NCBI RefSeq assembly: GCF_009795845.1
Contig: NZ_WTEX01000001.1
Span: 101,259-165,258, forward strand
Source: Gilliamella sp. Lep-s35
GTDB lineage: Bacteria > Pseudomonadota > Gammaproteobacteria > Enterobacterales > Orbaceae
Direction: 5' to 3'
DNA: 64,000 bases
Within the stretch, counting starts at the first letter, position 1; each line of letters opens with the position of its first letter. Shown here in pieces: positions 47,634 to 57,080 of the stretch. A model generated the notes under the pieces. It was given only the letters and a program-made list of their open reading frames with translations, was not told where the DNA came from and ran no database searches. The position numbers and the translations under genes were made by a program.

Positions 47634-49010
47634 ATGAATTATTTTTCAATATGCTGTAAATCAAAAAGTTTGATAACCCACAAACTCGTGGTGATATGTT
47701 CAATGTTATTTATTGTTACTGGGTGCCAAAATAGTACCGTTAGATACGATTTAAATGACAAACAAAAAATTTATGTCCATGAAGCAACTAAAAATTATGG
47801 GGGGTTAATTGAGCTTTATAAACAACGTTTACAACGTTCTGATAGCGAAGATACTCGATATAAACTTGCTCAAGTCTATTACCTTACTCATGATTTTGAA
47901 GCTGCAAAAAGAACATTAATGCCAGTGTTAAAGAAAAGTAAAAATGATAATGTTTTTGTTTTATATGGACATATTGAGTCTAAAATGCGAAATAATGACA
48001 TAGCATTAGAATATTTAGACAAAGCCATTGCAATTAACCCCAAAAATGGTGAGGCGTATAATGTAAAAGGTATCGTTTTGTTGAAAAAGAAACAATATGA
48101 TGCAGCACGTTATTCGTTCAACCTAGCTCGAGACAACTTTTATGACGAAAATAAAGTCACAAATAATTTGGCAATGCTATCAATTTTGAATAAAGACTAT
48201 AATGAAGCTTATCGGTACCTAAATATTTTATATACAAAAGGGTATCGTGATCAAACCATTCTTCATAATTTACTTTACACTTTGGTAAAGTTAAACAAAA
48301 TACAATTAGCTAAGTCATTTTGTATAGGGCATAGGTTATCAAACGAGCCAGAAATTTTAATTCAAGAATTAAAACAAATTGAACCAATCGATGCAATTAA
48401 ATTTAACGAGATCAAGCCAACACAAAGTGAAAGTCAAAAACAGTATACGATTGAAAAAACAGCATTACAAAAAGCACCTAAAACAGATGCCGTGATTAAA
48501 CCTAAAAAGGGAACTAAAGCGCAAACTACAACTAAGTCAGAGGTTAATGCTAAATTAGCAAACATAGCAAAATTAGACACTGAAACCGAAACCGACGTTA
48601 AAAAAGGTTCTCAAAAAAATAATCAAGCCAATCAATCCAATCAGGCGGTAACTAAATCGACTATTTTAGCCGTTCGCTCCGGTGAACATGACAAATTCAG
48701 TCGAGTCACCTTTGAAACAGTCAGCCCGTTGAGCAAAAATCAATACTTGCTTGAGAAGATTTCTCCAACCGAGTTCAAGTTATCGCTTTATGATGTAACG
48801 CTTCCAAAAGCAGGAATAAACTATATCATTAATCGAATTGCTCGTAGTGATCGTGATTTTAGCAATGTAACAGGCACTTTAACGGCTGAAAAAACATTAA
48901 TTTTACAAATAAAAACAAAGCGAAATTCAATAGTGAAGGATTTTGATGCAGGTCCTGATGCTTGTAAAGCAAAGTGCTTTGTGTTTGATTTTTATTTAGA
49001 AAATAAATAA
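47634..49010 (+). CDS. tadD: TadD-like TPR lipoprotein with AMIN-like C-terminal extension
   Basis: TadD lipoproteins help secretin assembly or localisation. The 458-residue protein has a lipobox VTGC with the lipid-bearing Cys31 and tetratricopeptide repeats over about 55-240, e.g. AIAINPKNGEAYNVKGIVLL. A lysine-, threonine- and glutamine-rich linker (about 255-340) and a C-terminal beta-rich domain follow (about 343-458, beginning AVRSGEHDKFSRVTFE and ending CFVFDFYLENK). The last domain resembles AMIN-type modules. Usual TadD proteins are near 250 residues and stop after the TPR part. Confidence 0.82.
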   Translation: MNYFSICCKSKSLITHKLVVICSMLFIVTGCQNSTVRYDLNDKQKIYVHEATKNYGGLIELYKQRLQRSDSEDTRYKLAQVYYLTHDFEAAKRTLMPVLKKSKNDNVFVLYGHIESKMRNNDIALEYLDKAIAINPKNGEAYNVKGIVLLKKKQYDAARYSFNLARDNFYDENKVTNNLAMLSILNKDYNEAYRYLNILYTKGYRDQTILHNLLYTLVKLNKIQLAKSFCIGHRLSNEPEILIQELKQIEPIDAIKFNEIKPTQSESQKQYTIEKTALQKAPKTDAVIKPKKGTKAQTTTKSEVNAKLANIAKLDTETETDVKKGSQKNNQANQSNQAVTKSTILAVRSGEHDKFSRVTFETVSPLSKNQYLLEKISPTEFKLSLYDVTLPKAGINYIINRIARSDRDFSNVTGTLTAEKTLILQIKTKRNSIVKDFDAGPDACKAKCFVFDFYLENK

Positions 49011-49048
49011 ATGCAACAAAAATAAATATAACATCACATGGAGTTTGC

Positions 49049-49930
49049 ATGAAAGAAAAAAAATTACTAGTTCTGTACATATTAATGTTATTTGTCGGGC
49101 TAGCATTACTGTTTACAAAATCATCGCCAGAACCCGTTGCTGAACCGCCGGTTCAGCAGCAGGTTGTGGTTGAAGAACCTAAAAAAGAAGAGCCCCAAAA
49201 ACAAACTATTACAATCGCTGTTGCAAAACATGATATTAATAAAAATACAATTTTGACTAAGGCTGATTACTATTTTAAATCAATTGAAGTTGAAGCAGGA
49301 AGCAACGAAGTATCCAAATATATCAGCGATGCAATGGCAATTGATGCTTATGTCGCTATAAACAATATTGCTAAAGATACTGTAATAGAAAGTCAGTTTC
49401 TTGCCTCGCCTAATTCAGAACAATACCGACTACTTGCACTAAAAGATGGAAATTATATGTTTCCGTTCAAAATAGATGAAATTGATTCTTATTTAGTAAA
49501 AAATCTAAAGGCCGGCGACCTTGTCGATCTTTATGTCTTTTATGCTGACAACGAATTAGCAAACGCTAATAATAAAGGCTATGGTAATGATAGACTTGTT
49601 TCTCCTAGTGATAATTTTACTAAAAATCGCATAAAACCAATTATTGTAGGTAAAAAAATTATTTACATTGATCTAAATGAAGGAATTAAATCGAGCTTTC
49701 AGAATAGAAAAGAATCGGCTCAAATTCAATTAGAGCTTTCAAATCAAGAAATTAAATTGTTAAGAACACTAATGGCCAACTCTACAGTTATTATGTATCC
49801 AAGTACTTATAAAAGGGGTATTGATGATGGATTACGTTTGTTAAATGACAAAGAAAAAAACTGGCCACTAACGGATAAAGCGATTTTTTCAAAAAAGAAA
49901 AAACCGCTTAATTTGCTAAAAGGTAACTAA
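49049..49930 (+). CDS. cpaB: RcpC/CpaB pilus assembly protein (SAF domain)
   Basis: Periplasmic component of the Tad apparatus thought to link secretin and inner membrane or bind the cell wall. The 293-residue protein has an N-terminal membrane anchor (about 5-23), a proline-rich stretch (EPVAEPPVQQ, about 27-50) and the SAF domain (ITIAVAKHDINKNTILTKADY, about 52-72, through NIAKDTVIESQFLA). The CpaB domain with LKAGDLVDLYVFYAD follows. The secretin gene starts 2 bases after it. Confidence 0.88.
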   Translation: MKEKKLLVLYILMLFVGLALLFTKSSPEPVAEPPVQQQVVVEEPKKEEPQKQTITIAVAKHDINKNTILTKADYYFKSIEVEAGSNEVSKYISDAMAIDAYVAINNIAKDTVIESQFLASPNSEQYRLLALKDGNYMFPFKIDEIDSYLVKNLKAGDLVDLYVFYADNELANANNKGYGNDRLVSPSDNFTKNRIKPIIVGKKIIYIDLNEGIKSSFQNRKESAQIQLELSNQEIKLLRTLMANSTVIMYPSTYKRGIDDGLRLLNDKEKNWPLTDKAIFSKKKKPLNLLKGN

Positions 49931-49932
49931 GA

Positions 49933-51363
49933 ATGCTAATAAAAATTAAACCAATTATAAACACAATTAAACAGCTAGTTTGCTTATTATCTATTAGCTT
50001 TTCCTCGTTGGTTTTTGCTAATATTCATAACTTACAAATTGGGCAAAGCAAAACAATTGTTTTACCTGAAAATGTAGGCACTGTCTTTATTAGTCAAGAC
50101 AGCGTAGCTAATTACGAAGTTGTTGATGGTAAATCATTAATTATATATGGCAGATCAAATGGTAGAACTAGTTTACTCGTTTATGATGATGCAAATAATA
50201 TTATTATTAATGATACTATTAATGTTGATCCACTTTTATCGCAAATCACACATAGAATAGCGCAAAATTTTCCAAATAGCAGCGTAACAATAGATCGTTA
50301 TGATAACGGCGGCGCAAATGGTAAATTTGTTTATGTATTAAATGGTACCACGCCAGATACGACAACAAAAAGTAAAATTATCACGCTTGTAGGGACACTT
50401 GTTGGGCAAAATGCGGAACGTATACGAAGCAAAGCATCAGGTGAGTTTGGCGATGTAGAGCTTACATTTCAGGATTATTATGTCTATAACAATATTATTG
50501 ATAATATTAGAGTCATTGAAGAGTATCAAGTTAATGTAAAGTTGACCTTTGTTGAGGTGAGCAAAACATTTAGTGATTCGTTGGGTATTGAGTGGCAAAG
50601 TTTAACTTTGGAAAGTATGGCCAAAGGTAAAGATTTTAAGCCCAATAATATTGGTGAATTTACATTATTGGGTCTAAAAAAAGGATTTGATATTCATAAT
50701 ATTGTTACCATGATTCGTGCAATAAAAAATGATCGCTTAGCTAAAATTTTAGCACAGCCTAATTTATCTGTATTATCAGGTGAAAGCGCCTCATTTTTAG
50801 TCGGTGGTGAAATTCCAATTATATCTACTGGTAAAGATGGTGACTCTAACGTTACGTATAAAGAGTATGGTATTAAGTTAAATATCAGCACAAAAGTAAA
50901 TAATGATAAACGTATTAGATTATTTATTAATAACGAAGTCAGTTCGGTTGTTGGTTCGTATGCGTTTAATAACTATAATATTCCAACTTTACAAACACGA
51001 AAAACCAGTTCAACTATTGACTTATCTGATGGTGATAGCTTTGTAATAGCTGGATTAATTAGTGAGCAAGATACAGAAACATTATCACGTATTCCTTTTG
51101 TTAGTGATATCCCTATTTTAGGGGCATTGGCTCGTAGCGTAGGAAACGGACGTGAAAAGACCGAAATGGTTGTATTTGCAACAGTTAATTTGGTTAACTC
51201 TAATAATAGTTTTAATGGTGTAGAGCTACCAATTTTAGAACGTACCGATGTAATTAATAGCTTTTTTAATATTAAAAATAATATGGATAAGCAGCGACGC
51301 AAAACAGTGCCTGTATCTAATGAAAGTGAAAAATTTATTAACGACATGGGTTTTATTGAATAA
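49933..51363 (+). CDS. cpaC: RcpA/CpaC secretin of the Tad pilus
   Basis: Outer-membrane channel for the Flp pilus. The 476-residue protein has a signal peptide (to about VFA near residue 29), the N-terminal BON/CpaC domain with IGQSKTIVLPENVGTVFISQ, a VIEEYQVNVKLTFVEVSK segment and the secretin core. The core includes ILAQPNLSVLSGESASFLVGGEIPI near 272 and the end DGDSFVIAGLISEQD...IPILGALARS. No rcpB partner gene is present. Confidence 0.93.
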   Translation: MLIKIKPIINTIKQLVCLLSISFSSLVFANIHNLQIGQSKTIVLPENVGTVFISQDSVANYEVVDGKSLIIYGRSNGRTSLLVYDDANNIIINDTINVDPLLSQITHRIAQNFPNSSVTIDRYDNGGANGKFVYVLNGTTPDTTTKSKIITLVGTLVGQNAERIRSKASGEFGDVELTFQDYYVYNNIIDNIRVIEEYQVNVKLTFVEVSKTFSDSLGIEWQSLTLESMAKGKDFKPNNIGEFTLLGLKKGFDIHNIVTMIRAIKNDRLAKILAQPNLSVLSGESASFLVGGEIPIISTGKDGDSNVTYKEYGIKLNISTKVNNDKRIRLFINNEVSSVVGSYAFNNYNIPTLQTRKTSSTIDLSDGDSFVIAGLISEQDTETLSRIPFVSDIPILGALARSVGNGREKTEMVVFATVNLVNSNNSFNGVELPILERTDVINSFFNIKNNMDKQRRKTVPVSNESEKFINDMGFIE

Positions 51364-51381
51364 AAGGCTAGTGAGATTATT

Positions 51382-52545
51382 ATGCAATTATTTGGTAGTA
51401 AAAAAGATAATGATACATCAAAAAGCGCTTCACAAGAATTTGTGGTTGGGCGTATATCCGGTTTTCAAGTGGCTATTTTAAGTAAAAGAAGTGAGTTGAT
51501 TGAAAATATTCGCTCTGTGCTTTTTCTTTACAATGTATTAGGGATGGAGATCTTTCCGTTAGAGTTATCTGATTTAAAGGAAGCTCCACACTGGAACAGA
51601 TATGATGCTATTATTTTAGATATCGAAGATCAAGACAATGCAGAAATTTTATCAGAAAATATTAACCGTTTTTTTCCAATTCAAGCATCAACAATACTCA
51701 TTGGTAGTCATGATTCGATTAAGTTTTCTGAATTTTTGTTAAAAAAAGGAATTCATTTTTTATTAGAGAATAGTCAATTAGAAAAGATTCCAGATATTTT
51801 ACACACAAGGAGTATCACTCCACCAGGTTCAAGCCAAAGAGTAGGTAGCGTTATTGCGTTTTTAGGGTGTAAAGGCGGAATTGGTACTTCATCGTTAGTG
51901 GTCCATACACTAAAAAATATTAGTTCACTAACAAATTATCCTCTTCTTTATATTCAAGGTGCAACAGCAAGTCCTAATGCTGATTTTTTATTTGAAATGC
52001 CAATCCCTCAAGATGGTTCATTAGTTGATGTTGAACTCTCGCTGCAAGTAAAAGTCGAGCCAAGTGATACCGCTTGGAAATACGACAATTTAAACTCAGG
52101 GCAATTTAATATTACAGTTATTGATCAAAATATGGGATTAGCCTCTTCATTTAAGCACTTTGAAGAGATTATTACCTTGTCTAATATTGTTTTTATTGTA
52201 ATAAATCGCGATCCCTTTTCGATCAAAATTGCTAAAAAAATGTTAGACGAAATATCTCGCCTTACCACACAAAATACAGATTTCCAAAATAAACGTTTTT
52301 TGGTTTGTTTAAATGAAGATGTTCCTTATGATAAAAAAAATGCTTTGCAAGATAGCGATATAGAAGAATTTTTAGGCCGAAATATTGATTTTACACGCAA
52401 ATTTATCCCAAATTTGGATAAATTTAAAAAAGCACATAGCAGTAAAGAAATAAAAGAAATAGCTTCAACCATTATAGGTAATAAAAAAATCGAAACAAAC
52501 AAACAAAAATCACCTTTTTCAATATTAAAGAAAAAGAAAGATTAA
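51382..52545 (+). CDS. tadZ: TadZ/CpaE pilus localisation protein with non-canonical P-loop
   Basis: MinD/ParA-like protein that places the Tad machine, usually at a pole. The 387-residue protein has a receiver-like N-domain (about 28-135) and a ParA-like domain beginning VIAFLGCKGGIGTSSLVVHTL near 157. The deviant Walker A would be KGGxGKTS; here the lysine and threonine of GKT are replaced (GTSS), as in other atypical TadZ proteins, though the first lysine (Lys164) is kept. Unusually it stands between cpaC and tadE rather than before tadA. Confidence 0.88.
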   Translation: MQLFGSKKDNDTSKSASQEFVVGRISGFQVAILSKRSELIENIRSVLFLYNVLGMEIFPLELSDLKEAPHWNRYDAIILDIEDQDNAEILSENINRFFPIQASTILIGSHDSIKFSEFLLKKGIHFLLENSQLEKIPDILHTRSITPPGSSQRVGSVIAFLGCKGGIGTSSLVVHTLKNISSLTNYPLLYIQGATASPNADFLFEMPIPQDGSLVDVELSLQVKVEPSDTAWKYDNLNSGQFNITVIDQNMGLASSFKHFEEIITLSNIVFIVINRDPFSIKIAKKMLDEISRLTTQNTDFQNKRFLVCLNEDVPYDKKNALQDSDIEEFLGRNIDFTRKFIPNLDKFKKAHSSKEIKEIASTIIGNKKIETNKQKSPFSILKKKKD

Positions 52546-52574
52546 TCTTTAATATAATAAAATAGAGCAAAATT

Positions 52575-53048
52575 ATGTTGAAATATTGGAAATTATTTTT
52601 TCGCCAAAAAAAAGCAAGTGTCTCGGTAGAATTTGCAATTGTTTTTCCTTCGTTAGTTGTTCTATTTTTGTTCGTTCTTGAATTTAGCCGAATTATGTTT
52701 ATTGGTTCAGCTTTGGATTTAATGACTACAGAAATAACCAGAAAAGCAGCAATTTCGCAACAGTCGAGTTATCAACAACAAATGCAGCAATTGATCGCAT
52801 CAGAATCAGTTTTATTTCCCTATATTGCTGATCCACAAAAGTTTACAGTAACAGTAAAATATTGTGAAACAGTCAAGCAGGTAACTGATGGTGGTTGCCA
52901 AGCTGCGCTTGCTGATAATACTCAGATACTGTTATTTGAATTACGGTATGAATATTCAGCCATATTTTCCAAATTGTTTAGTCGTATTCTTGATACCTCT
53001 TTGACAAAAAAAACTATCGCTTACCGAGAGTTTAATAAAAATAGTTGA
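52575..53048 (+). CDS. tadE: TadE-like pseudopilin
   Basis: Minor pilin-like protein needed for Flp pilus formation. The 157-residue protein begins with basic residues (RQKKAS) and a hydrophobic segment VSVEFAIVFPSLVVLFLFVLEF with the conserved glutamate, the TadE signature. A periplasmic domain with a cysteine pair (YCETVKQ, GGCQAAL) follows. It is next to tadF and tadG. Confidence 0.9.
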   Translation: MLKYWKLFFRQKKASVSVEFAIVFPSLVVLFLFVLEFSRIMFIGSALDLMTTEITRKAAISQQSSYQQQMQQLIASESVLFPYIADPQKFTVTVKYCETVKQVTDGGCQAALADNTQILLFELRYEYSAIFSKLFSRILDTSLTKKTIAYREFNKNS

Positions 53049-53070
53049 TAATTTAAGGAATAAAATAACA

Positions 53071-53841
53071 ATGAAATCTTCTGGCAATTTTTTGCGTAAT
53101 AAAGATGGTATAATGTCAATAGAATTTGCTGCATGCTTTTTTTGCTTTTCAGCTTTGGTATTTATTATTTATGATGTATATAGTAGCATTATGTTACAAA
53201 GTAGATTAGAGCGTGCAAATTATGCGGTAGCTTCGATTTTTCGTGAAAGGTCATCTTTGTATCCAATCATAGATAGCTCAAGTGTTCAGAATACATCTTC
53301 ATTATGCAGTAATTCTAACTCTTGCTTTCAATCTCATGAACTGTTTAATGAAACTCAAGTAAAAGAACTTAGCCAATTAGCAAGTTCATTATTAGGTGGA
53401 CGCAATGTGGCTGTAAAAGTAGATGGTTTATTTATTTTTCAAGATGTTAATAACCCTGCAAGTTTAAAAGATGCTGAATTTGTTACGTTAAGTGCTCAAT
53501 CTTGTCCTTCTGGCGCCTGCAATGATGGCATTAGCAACTATTTTTCTGCATTACCTAATATGGACAATCGTTTAGATGGTTCACTTACTAACTATTCAAA
53601 ACTCGTTCCATATGTTCCAAGAATTGGTGATTTGGCAAATAAATTAGAAGGGCGTTGGATTCCTCTGTATCGCGTCAGTATGTGTATTGTCAACGAGGAA
53701 AGTCTTTATTTAAAATTGGTTAACTCAAACAGAACTGCCTCTGGTTTTTTACCAAATTTATGTAGTAATTTTGTTGTGTTGTCTCGCTGTAATGATATTT
53801 TAAATCCTACAGACACAGCTTGCCCAATTTATCATCGCTAA
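53071..53841 (+). CDS. tadF: TadF-like pseudopilin
   Basis: Minor pseudopilin of 256 residues: prepilin-like start NKDG-IMSIEFAACFFCFSALVFIIYD, then a periplasmic domain with five or more cysteines in spaced pairs (SSLCSNSNSCF, SCPSGAC, LCSNF, RCND). Larger than most TadF proteins. It lies between tadE and tadG. Assignment rests on order and the N-terminal motif. Confidence 0.82.
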   Translation: MKSSGNFLRNKDGIMSIEFAACFFCFSALVFIIYDVYSSIMLQSRLERANYAVASIFRERSSLYPIIDSSSVQNTSSLCSNSNSCFQSHELFNETQVKELSQLASSLLGGRNVAVKVDGLFIFQDVNNPASLKDAEFVTLSAQSCPSGACNDGISNYFSALPNMDNRLDGSLTNYSKLVPYVPRIGDLANKLEGRWIPLYRVSMCIVNEESLYLKLVNSNRTASGFLPNLCSNFVVLSRCNDILNPTDTACPIYHR

Positions 53842-53864
53842 CCACACGCATATTAGAGGTCTAT

Positions 53865-55787
53865 ATGAGTAATAACAAATCTGAACACAAAAAAAATCAT
53901 AATAAATCTTTTTTTAAGTGTAATTTAGGTAGTGTGGCTATAAGCTTTGCGATTATGGTTCCTGCTATGCTTGCTTTTATGGTAGTTTCGATAGAACATA
54001 CCCAAACAATGCGCAATCGTGCTAGGCTTTCTGAAGCAACTAACGAAGCCTCGTTAGCGATTATCGCTTTAAACAATAAAAATATTGATGAAACAGCCAT
54101 TAAAAATAATCGTTCAATGGCAATGAATTATATCAATTACTTTTCCTCTCAAAAAATTACTGACACGTTGGGCGATGGCGATAGTATTGATGTTGAATAT
54201 AACAAAGAAGAAAAAGTATATAGTATTAAATATAAACAAAAATTGAATTCCCAAATTACTGATGAACAAACCGGTGAGTCAAAATCTATGTTTGTTACTA
54301 ATAAATCCGACAGTTACGGGAATACAAAAAAATTTGAACGTTTTGATTCATTTGATATCGCTTTTATTGCTGATTTTTCAGGCTCGGCAACGTGCCAATA
54401 TAATGACTCAACTTGTAACGATTACTTAGGAACAAATAGCCCACAGCAACGCCTTCAATACATGAAAGCGGCAATCGTTGATATTATTGATCAATTTAAA
54501 GGGGATTCTAAATTTGCATTAGTTCCTTATGACATTGGTGTACCGGTTCAGCAAGATACTAAAAATCCAGCAGGCGGAGAAAGCTACGCTTGCTCGGTTA
54601 TGTATAAAATGAAATCGCCTTATGACAAAATTGATTATAATTTTTGGGCTAATAAAAATATTGCGTATTCAAAATGGAGTAATTTAAAAGCAAGTGGAGA
54701 GATTAATGACTTTTCATCCTATAACTACTTTACTAAATTTGAGAATACTGTTAATTATTATTTAGATTATTTTAATTATCGTTATTATTCACAAATTATT
54801 GGGCCGGCAAAAGGTCTTAATAATGATCAAGCTTTAGTCAATAGCGGATTATGTCGCAATCGAAATCATGTTGATCAGCTTAATATGGGATCGGCAAAAT
54901 ATGCTTGTGGTGAAGATGATCCTAATTACCCATTACATGCTAGAAATGAAAATATCATTAAAACACAATATGGCAATATAGTTCAATTGTATGATTATAT
55001 GTTTTCAGGGGATTATCCTGATGTGCATTATTCATTTGCCAACACTAAAACAGTCGATGTACAAGGTACAATTGATACCTTATTTAGTGGTATCAATAGT
55101 AATACAATAACATTTAATCGACCTATTTCGCCAGCTGTTGGTGATTTTTCACCGTTTTTGGGAATGTGTCAATCACCTTTATACAATAATAATATTATGA
55201 GTAAAGATGTGATTAATATGAGCTCTAACTTCCAAAGGTTTAAAGAAACCGCAAAATATATTGGAACATTTAAATCATCCCCTCATTTAGTGCCTTTTAG
55301 TGCAGATAAAAATCACAATCTAGATCTACTAAATTATATTAAAAATGGAAACTGGCAACCAGGTGGTGGGACAGATACCATAACTGCTTTATTAAGAGCT
55401 GTTCCTGTAATGGCAAAAGGTGAGAGTAATAATAAAATGATCATTATTATTACAGATGGCAAAGATGATGCAGGAGCGGATATTCTTAGAGATAACTTCT
55501 TGGATGCAGGTGTTTGTCAGGCAATAACTAGCGGGTTGACCTCATTAGATAATCAAAAAAATGGTTATATTAATAGAGCAGCTAAAACAGCGATGATCCA
55601 TTATATAAAACTAGATCCACAAGCAGGTAATTCGACAGCTTCATACGGAAAATGGTTTACCAAGTGTATGAATGGTAATGAAAAATATGTGCACGAGGCT
55701 AATGATTATAAGACATTGTTCGATACAGTGGAAAAAATTATTCAAACAGAAACTGGGAATTTTATTAACAAAGGTGAGTCTAATTAA
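53865..55787 (+). CDS. tadG: TadG with von Willebrand A domain
   Basis: Large minor pseudopilin-like protein of 640 residues. A cytoplasmic basic start precedes the hydrophobic GSVAISFAIMVPAMLAFMVV segment (about 27-46). A von Willebrand A domain begins at FDIAFIADFSGSAT near 165 with the MIDAS motif DxSGS; the domain holds a long insertion (about 195-490) before LLRAVPVMAKG...MIIIITDGKDDAG near 530. Surface-exposed metal-dependent adhesion is plausible. The ATG at 53865 has AGAGGT upstream; the frame is open from 53820 but without a site. Confidence 0.88.
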   Translation: MSNNKSEHKKNHNKSFFKCNLGSVAISFAIMVPAMLAFMVVSIEHTQTMRNRARLSEATNEASLAIIALNNKNIDETAIKNNRSMAMNYINYFSSQKITDTLGDGDSIDVEYNKEEKVYSIKYKQKLNSQITDEQTGESKSMFVTNKSDSYGNTKKFERFDSFDIAFIADFSGSATCQYNDSTCNDYLGTNSPQQRLQYMKAAIVDIIDQFKGDSKFALVPYDIGVPVQQDTKNPAGGESYACSVMYKMKSPYDKIDYNFWANKNIAYSKWSNLKASGEINDFSSYNYFTKFENTVNYYLDYFNYRYYSQIIGPAKGLNNDQALVNSGLCRNRNHVDQLNMGSAKYACGEDDPNYPLHARNENIIKTQYGNIVQLYDYMFSGDYPDVHYSFANTKTVDVQGTIDTLFSGINSNTITFNRPISPAVGDFSPFLGMCQSPLYNNNIMSKDVINMSSNFQRFKETAKYIGTFKSSPHLVPFSADKNHNLDLLNYIKNGNWQPGGGTDTITALLRAVPVMAKGESNNKMIIIITDGKDDAGADILRDNFLDAGVCQAITSGLTSLDNQKNGYINRAAKTAMIHYIKLDPQAGNSTASYGKWFTKCMNGNEKYVHEANDYKTLFDTVEKIIQTETGNFINKGESN

Positions 55788-55814
55788 TCAATAATATGAT
55801 AGGAGCAATTCTAA

Positions 55815-57080
55815 ATGAAACTGATTAAATTAGTAGTATTGTTTGTATCTTGTTTATGTTGTTGTTCGTTATTTGCCAATGAGCGAAGTGATGCTGTATT
55901 GTTTTCAATAAAATCAGGATTGCAGATCCCTACCGCATCTAACTCAGCTTATACGGGCATAACAATCGAAAACGGTGATCTTTGGATTTGGGGATATAGA
56001 GATCTAGGTCTACAAGGTAATGGTGTTTATACTGTTTCATCTAGTGCGCCTCCTGCCAGAGTGAAAAGTTTTGTTGAAAAAGGACTTAGTATTACACAAG
56101 TTGCAACTGGAATTGCTCATATAATTGCATTAGATGATCAAGGTAATGTTTGGGGATGGGGGCAAAATGGCTATCAGGAAGCTGCTGGAGGTAAATATAA
56201 AGGTTATCCAACTTCGCCCGTTTTAGTGTTAGAGAATAAAGATGTTATTATGATTAATGCAGGGGAATATACTTCTTATGCATTGACAAGAAGTGGCGAA
56301 GTTTATTCTTGGGGATATAATCTTTATGGGCAAGCAGGGCAAGGAACAAAAAGATCAATAGTTGGAGTTAATCGTATTGCACAAAAGTATTTTAATAATA
56401 GACCTGTAGTATTAATCGGAGCTGCTTATGAAAGTGGTTATGCTATTAATGATAATGGCGAAGTTTTTGCCTGGGGGGATGAAGAATCAAATGCGTTTGG
56501 TTTTGAAAATATATCCGCTCATGTTTTTGATTTTCAACCGAAGCAAATCACAAATTTACCCGTTGATGGAAAAAATATAGCACAGATAACAGGCGGAAAT
56601 CGGTTCACGACTTTTGTAACATCATCCGCTGACGTTTACTCTATGGGGGCAGCAAACCACATAGGAATTGGTTGTGACTCACATAATGATGCTCGGTGTG
56701 AAAGAGGCATAAAAGATCCTCAATTAATTACTGGTAATGTTGGTATGCTATATTGTCGCTATGCAGGATGTATTGCTACCACAAAAAGCAATAAAATATC
56801 AGTATGGGGTGTAACTGCCGGTGCTTTTAACCATATCATATATGAAGCAACCCCAACAATTAAAAGCCATATTGGCAATTTAACAAAAGTTGATGGAGGT
56901 AAAGAAAGCTTGTTATATTGGAATGATGAAGGTAAAGTTTTTGGCGTTGGCTTTCCTGGCACAAATAAATTTCGCTCAGGAACAGGGCCTGTTGATTGGC
57001 CAGGCGTAGAATTAAAATTTGTTACAGACGAGATGAAAAAAGTATATGGTGAAGATTATATTCCAGGGCAAGGTTTCTAA
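55815..57080 (+). CDS. Secreted RCC1-like beta-propeller protein in the Tad operon
   Basis: The 421-residue protein has a signal peptide (KLIKLVVLFVSCLCCCSLFA, cleavage near residue 21). Seven RCC1-type repeats follow, each with an xxGxVWxWG-like strand: GDLWIWG near 54, GNVWGWG near 115, GEVYSWG near 160, GEVFAWG near 217, ADVYSMG near 272, NKISVWG near 323 and GKVFGVG near 378. Seven blades would close a propeller. Cysteines at GCDSHNDARC and YCRYAGC suggest disulfides. It lies 27 bases after tadG and overlaps the prepilin peptidase gene by one base, so it belongs to the operon. RCC1 proteins are not standard Tad parts; a role as adhesin or tip component is inference. Confidence 0.8.
   Translation: MKLIKLVVLFVSCLCCCSLFANERSDAVLFSIKSGLQIPTASNSAYTGITIENGDLWIWGYRDLGLQGNGVYTVSSSAPPARVKSFVEKGLSITQVATGIAHIIALDDQGNVWGWGQNGYQEAAGGKYKGYPTSPVLVLENKDVIMINAGEYTSYALTRSGEVYSWGYNLYGQAGQGTKRSIVGVNRIAQKYFNNRPVVLIGAAYESGYAINDNGEVFAWGDEESNAFGFENISAHVFDFQPKQITNLPVDGKNIAQITGGNRFTTFVTSSADVYSMGAANHIGIGCDSHNDARCERGIKDPQLITGNVGMLYCRYAGCIATTKSNKISVWGVTAGAFNHIIYEATPTIKSHIGNLTKVDGGKESLLYWNDEGKVFGVGFPGTNKFRSGTGPVDWPGVELKFVTDEMKKVYGEDYIPGQGF

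Noticed and set aside
53820..53864. Upstream extension of tadG from a TTG
   Set aside because: The stretch overlaps the tadF end and lacks a ribosome-binding site, while the ATG at 53865 has AGAGGT at proper spacing.
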